Of a stretch of DNA of 7,667 bases, positions 5,284-7,667 are shown one piece after another (positions within the stretch are counted from its first letter, which is position 1; every line of letters begins with the position of its first letter). This stretch comes from MGIIb-P sp963934015. Lineage in GTDB: Archaea > Thermoplasmatota > Poseidoniia > Poseidoniales > Thalassarchaeaceae. The stretch covers positions 1 to 7,667 of the forward strand of contig CAWVWT010000043.1 of assembly GCA_963934015.1 (NCBI GenBank), read 5' to 3'. Position numbers and translations under genes: made by a program. The notes under the pieces are model-generated. The model was given only the letters and a program-made list of their open reading frames with translations. It did no database searches and had not been told where the DNA came from.

Positions 5284-7628
5284 TTGCTTCCTCGTCCACT
5301 GATGAACCTCATTTTGAGTGAAGATGCAATGATGACTGCCATGAAAAGAATGCCTTGAGCCAATTCCATCAGAGAGGGTGCAAGACCCAGTCCAGCCATT
5401 GGTGGCTGCCATTCGATGTTCTCAGGCATGAATCCATATCCGTAGGTTGTTCCTGACTGACCGCCAGGTGGTCCACCGCCGCCTTGGCCACCTCCGAGGT
5501 CTTGACCATTGATATCCGCGACTCCGTGGTAGCATAGTAGGAAGTAGGGGAATCCAATCATGCCAACCGTTTGCCCATTGGTGTCAGTGACTGCAGTTGG
5601 TGATCCTGAAAGAGCTGTGCTGACATAGTGGTAAATTCCATCAGGATATTCAGGTGTAGGTCCAAATCGACCGTTGCACTCATCTAAATCTCCGACGCCA
5701 CCCATGTAGTTCCAGTCATCGATTCCATTGTATCCTTGGTCTCCGCCATCTTGGGTACGTTCCACAACATACGAGGATGTGATGGCTCGAATAGTCGTTC
5801 CATCGCCATCATAGCCGTACATTCCGTAAATGGGGTATCCATCAAATGCCCAACCGACGATTGGGCTGTGCTGGTCACTTCGGATCATGGATAGGTCGTA
5901 ATCACTCATGCCCTCTCCCATTCCAGGTTCCCAGTAAATGCAGTTAGCATCGTAGTGGTAGTGGTAACCGTTCGGCCCAGCAGAGTGTCCTGCACACCAG
6001 CCTAAGTCAATCGGCTGACGGTCTTCATCGAAGTAATCAAAGTGGAGTGCAACAGCATCTCCACCAGGTCCTTCTTCGGGGCCAAAAATAGGAACTCCAT
6101 TGACACCGATGGCCACGGCTCCCCTATCAGGTGCGCATTCCCATCTGCCGGCTGATGCAGGACAATTTGTTGTCGTATGCCCGCCACTTGTGTCGTTGAC
6201 AGGGTTGAGTGTGATGTAAGACGTGTAATCCATTTCAGGGGCACAACATCCCATCGTACTCAAGAAATCATGATTGGGTATTCCATTGCTGTCGGCAACC
6301 ATCTCACCATTCTGAATCGAGACCGAGACTTCACATTGGAACCAAGGCCCAGAGCCTCCGCCATTGGGTGAGTTGACCCCATTGGTATTCGATTGGTAGG
6401 TATTCCCATCACCGTTGAAATCCTTCACCCATGGTCCCTGTTGATCAGTACAAACCCACGAATCTTGTGGTTCCCAAGTGATGAGTGGGCAGCCAGTTGC
6501 ATCGACTTCAGTTCCAGGTGCTGTGTTTGGGCACTGATCAGGACCATCTGCTACACCGTCATTGTCATCGTCGTTGTCACAGGCATCAGGTATACCATCA
6601 GTATCGGCATCTTGGTTATCGTCGCCACCTTCGCAAACATCCTCGGAATCTGCGACACCATCGCCGTCAGAATCAATGAGGGGGTCGCAACCATCGGCAA
6701 TTCCATCATTATCGACATCGATTGAATCATCATGCCCTTCGCATTGGTCATCAGCATCAAAGACACCATCACCATCAGTATCAATCTCACTATCGCTACA
6801 GCCGTCTGCATAGACCGGCTCACCTTGAGGGGTATTGGGGCAATCATCATCATCGTCAGCAATCCCATCTTGATCTGAATCGGGCTCCTCTGTGTAGAGT
6901 TCAGGAATTGCATATTGGAGATAGGTGCGCGATTCGGTAAAAAGCCCACAATCAGCAACGATCTCTCCGGCATGATTCGTGGCGTTGTAATCCACGGGAA
7001 TCGAGAATGTCGAAGCGGTAACCTGGCCAGTTAGTGCCTCTTGTCCTTGCGGTTGATAGGATATTGCACACGTACTTGGGAATGCATGTGTGATAGTGCC
7101 CGTGATATCAGCCCAATCATTGTTGTTGGAATTCAATGCGAACGAAGTCGTGAATATTGCTGCAGGCTCGTCAGGCATTGGCATCACTGCGGTCGAGTAT
7201 ACAGTGCCAGATGTTTGCCCTCCAGCATCTTCTGCGTACGCACTGGTAACCCATTCACTTGGCATGGTAATGGGTAAAACTCCACTCCAGCGTCCATCCG
7301 AACCTGCGAAGAACATCCATGGGCCTTGGCGTTCTGTTTCATCGATTGGATTAATAATTTCAACATGAACAACTGTGGTCGACGGACTTTCATCGTGAAT
7401 ACCACCTTCGATGGTAAATGCTGTAACGCCATACGCGTGTACAGCTTCATCCATGGTCAGTAAAGGAACCTCATCAGTGACGATTGGTTCTTGATTTCCG
7501 TCTTCATCATTATCATCAGAACTTTCCGATGTGTCATTGGTGGCCATTCCACCCATGAAACCAAGGGCACCCACCAGAACAAGCATGCCAACTAAAAGAG
7601 CAGCAGTCCAACCGATTTTTTCATCCAT
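5265..7628 (-). CDS. Large cysteine-rich surface protein with TSP3 calcium repeats and YHYH domain
   Basis: 787 aa from the ATG at 7628; an in-frame TTG at 7637 would add three residues, and neither has a clear SD. Order: N-terminal signal/anchor helix (~7-27); D/E-rich linker (~30-50); beta-rich region (~70-245); six TSP3-type DxDxDG calcium loops with Cys (250-380); a YHYH domain (~395-700) holding GPNGYHYHYDANC (YHYH at 555-558), GWAFDGYPIYGMYGYDG and the later DGIYHYV and FPYFLLCYHG motifs; a Gly/Pro-rich linker (~712-727); and a hydrophobic C-terminal helix (~754-773) with a short basic/polar tail. All 20 cysteines lie in the presumed extracellular part. YHYH domains occur in secreted proteins of bacteria and eukaryotes and their function is not established; the clustered His and Tyr could bind metal (inference). 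Calcium binding by the TSP3 loops is well founded. A structural, adhesive or surface-enzyme role is possible. Convergent with the TSUP gene. Confidence 0.88.
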   Translation of the reverse strand: MDEKIGWTAALLVGMLVLVGALGFMGGMATNDTSESSDDNDEDGNQEPIVTDEVPLLTMDEAVHAYGVTAFTIEGGIHDESPSTTVVHVEIINPIDETERQGPWMFFAGSDGRWSGVLPITMPSEWVTSAYAEDAGGQTSGTVYSTAVMPMPDEPAAIFTTSFALNSNNNDWADITGTITHAFPSTCAISYQPQGQEALTGQVTASTFSIPVDYNATNHAGEIVADCGLFTESRTYLQYAIPELYTEEPDSDQDGIADDDDDCPNTPQGEPVYADGCSDSEIDTDGDGVFDADDQCEGHDDSIDVDNDGIADGCDPLIDSDGDGVADSEDVCEGGDDNQDADTDGIPDACDNDDDNDGVADGPDQCPNTAPGTEVDATGCPLITWEPQDSWVCTDQQGPWVKDFNGDGNTYQSNTNGVNSPNGGGSGPWFQCEVSVSIQNGEMVADSNGIPNHDFLSTMGCCAPEMDYTSYITLNPVNDTSGGHTTTNCPASAGRWECAPDRGAVAIGVNGVPIFGPEEGPGGDAVALHFDYFDEDRQPIDLGWCAGHSAGPNGYHYHYDANCIYWEPGMGEGMSDYDLSMIRSDQHSPIVGWAFDGYPIYGMYGYDGDGTTIRAITSSYVVERTQDGGDQGYNGIDDWNYMGGVGDLDECNGRFGPTPEYPDGIYHYVSTALSGSPTAVTDTNGQTVGMIGFPYFLLCYHGVADINGQDLGGGQGGGGPPGGQSGTTYGYGFMPENIEWQPPMAGLGLAPSLMELAQGILFMAVIIASSLKMRFISGRGSNHQNAS
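6489..6881 (-). repeat. Tandem TSP3-type calcium-binding repeats inside the YHYH protein gene
   Basis: Six degenerate coding repeats of the form DxDxDG(V/I)xD...C: DSDQDGIAD, DTDGDGVFD, DVDNDGIAD, DSDGDGVAD, DADTDGIPD and DNDDDNDGVAD. They are separated by Cys-containing spacers such as DDCPNTPQG and DQCPNTAPG. The low-complexity Asp/Gly coding gives GATGG-rich DNA and several long false open frames on both strands. The loops bind calcium in thrombospondin and in many bacterial and archaeal surface proteins, where they act as stiff, calcium-dependent spacers. Here they separate the beta-rich N-terminal region from the YHYH domain. Confidence 0.9.
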
Positions 7629-7667
7629 GATATCCAAATAATTTGCAATACCTTATGATGTTGCTTC

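Noticed and set aside
6489..6881. CRISPR-like or DNA-level tandem array at the repetitive region
   Set aside because: Repeat units vary in length and sequence and are explained by protein-level TSP3 calcium loops in one open frame.
6551..6973. Open frames on both strands across the TSP3 repeats (e.g. 6551-6973 -, 6393-6725 +)
   Set aside because: They are by-products of the repetitive Asp/Gly-coding DNA; their translations are low-complexity Met/Ser/Ile-rich runs without domains.
7635..7637. TTG start for the YHYH protein
   Set aside because: ATG 7628 is three codons downstream and leaves an intact signal helix; no SD supports the TTG.

Overview
The window looks like a piece of a marine planktonic euryarchaeal genome, most likely Candidatus Poseidoniales (Marine Group II) or a close relative. 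This is an inference. It rests on GGTGA-type ribosome binding sites, a tRNA gene with no encoded CCA, and large secreted or anchored proteins built from CARDB and calcium-binding thrombospondin-type-3 (TSP3) modules. It also rests on membrane proteins with very acidic tails. No phylogenetic marker is present, so the assignment is provisional.

Layout: (1) 2-640, + strand, is the 3' end of a surface protein with a CARDB/Ig-like ectodomain, one membrane helix and an acidic tail. (2) 645-717, - strand, is a complete tRNA-Val(CAC), only 4 nt beyond the stop of the preceding gene. (3) 718-829 is a leader region holding a second SD-like site and a possible 7-codon upstream ORF. (4) 830-5283, + strand, is a tight three-gene cluster with gaps of 27 and 20 nt. 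It encodes a membrane-tethered thioredoxin fused to a CcdA/DsbD-type electron transporter, a PiT-family phosphate permease fused to a PhoU-like DUF47 domain, and a TSUP (TauE/SafE-like) permease. (5) 5265-7628, - strand, is a large cysteine-rich surface protein with six TSP3-type calcium loops and a YHYH domain. It converges on, and overlaps by 19 nt, the end of the TSUP gene.

How it may work together (inference): the three-gene cluster is a membrane-transport unit that combines export of reducing power across the membrane, phosphate uptake with a built-in regulatory domain, and movement of a small anion, often sulfur-containing in TSUP proteins. The neighbouring surface protein has 20 cysteines outside the cell, so an extracytoplasmic thiol-redox system next door is suggestive, but no direct link can be shown from sequence. 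Nothing here looks like a mobile element, CRISPR array or defence system. The notable points are the two domain fusions, the leader region and the TSP3-YHYH architecture.
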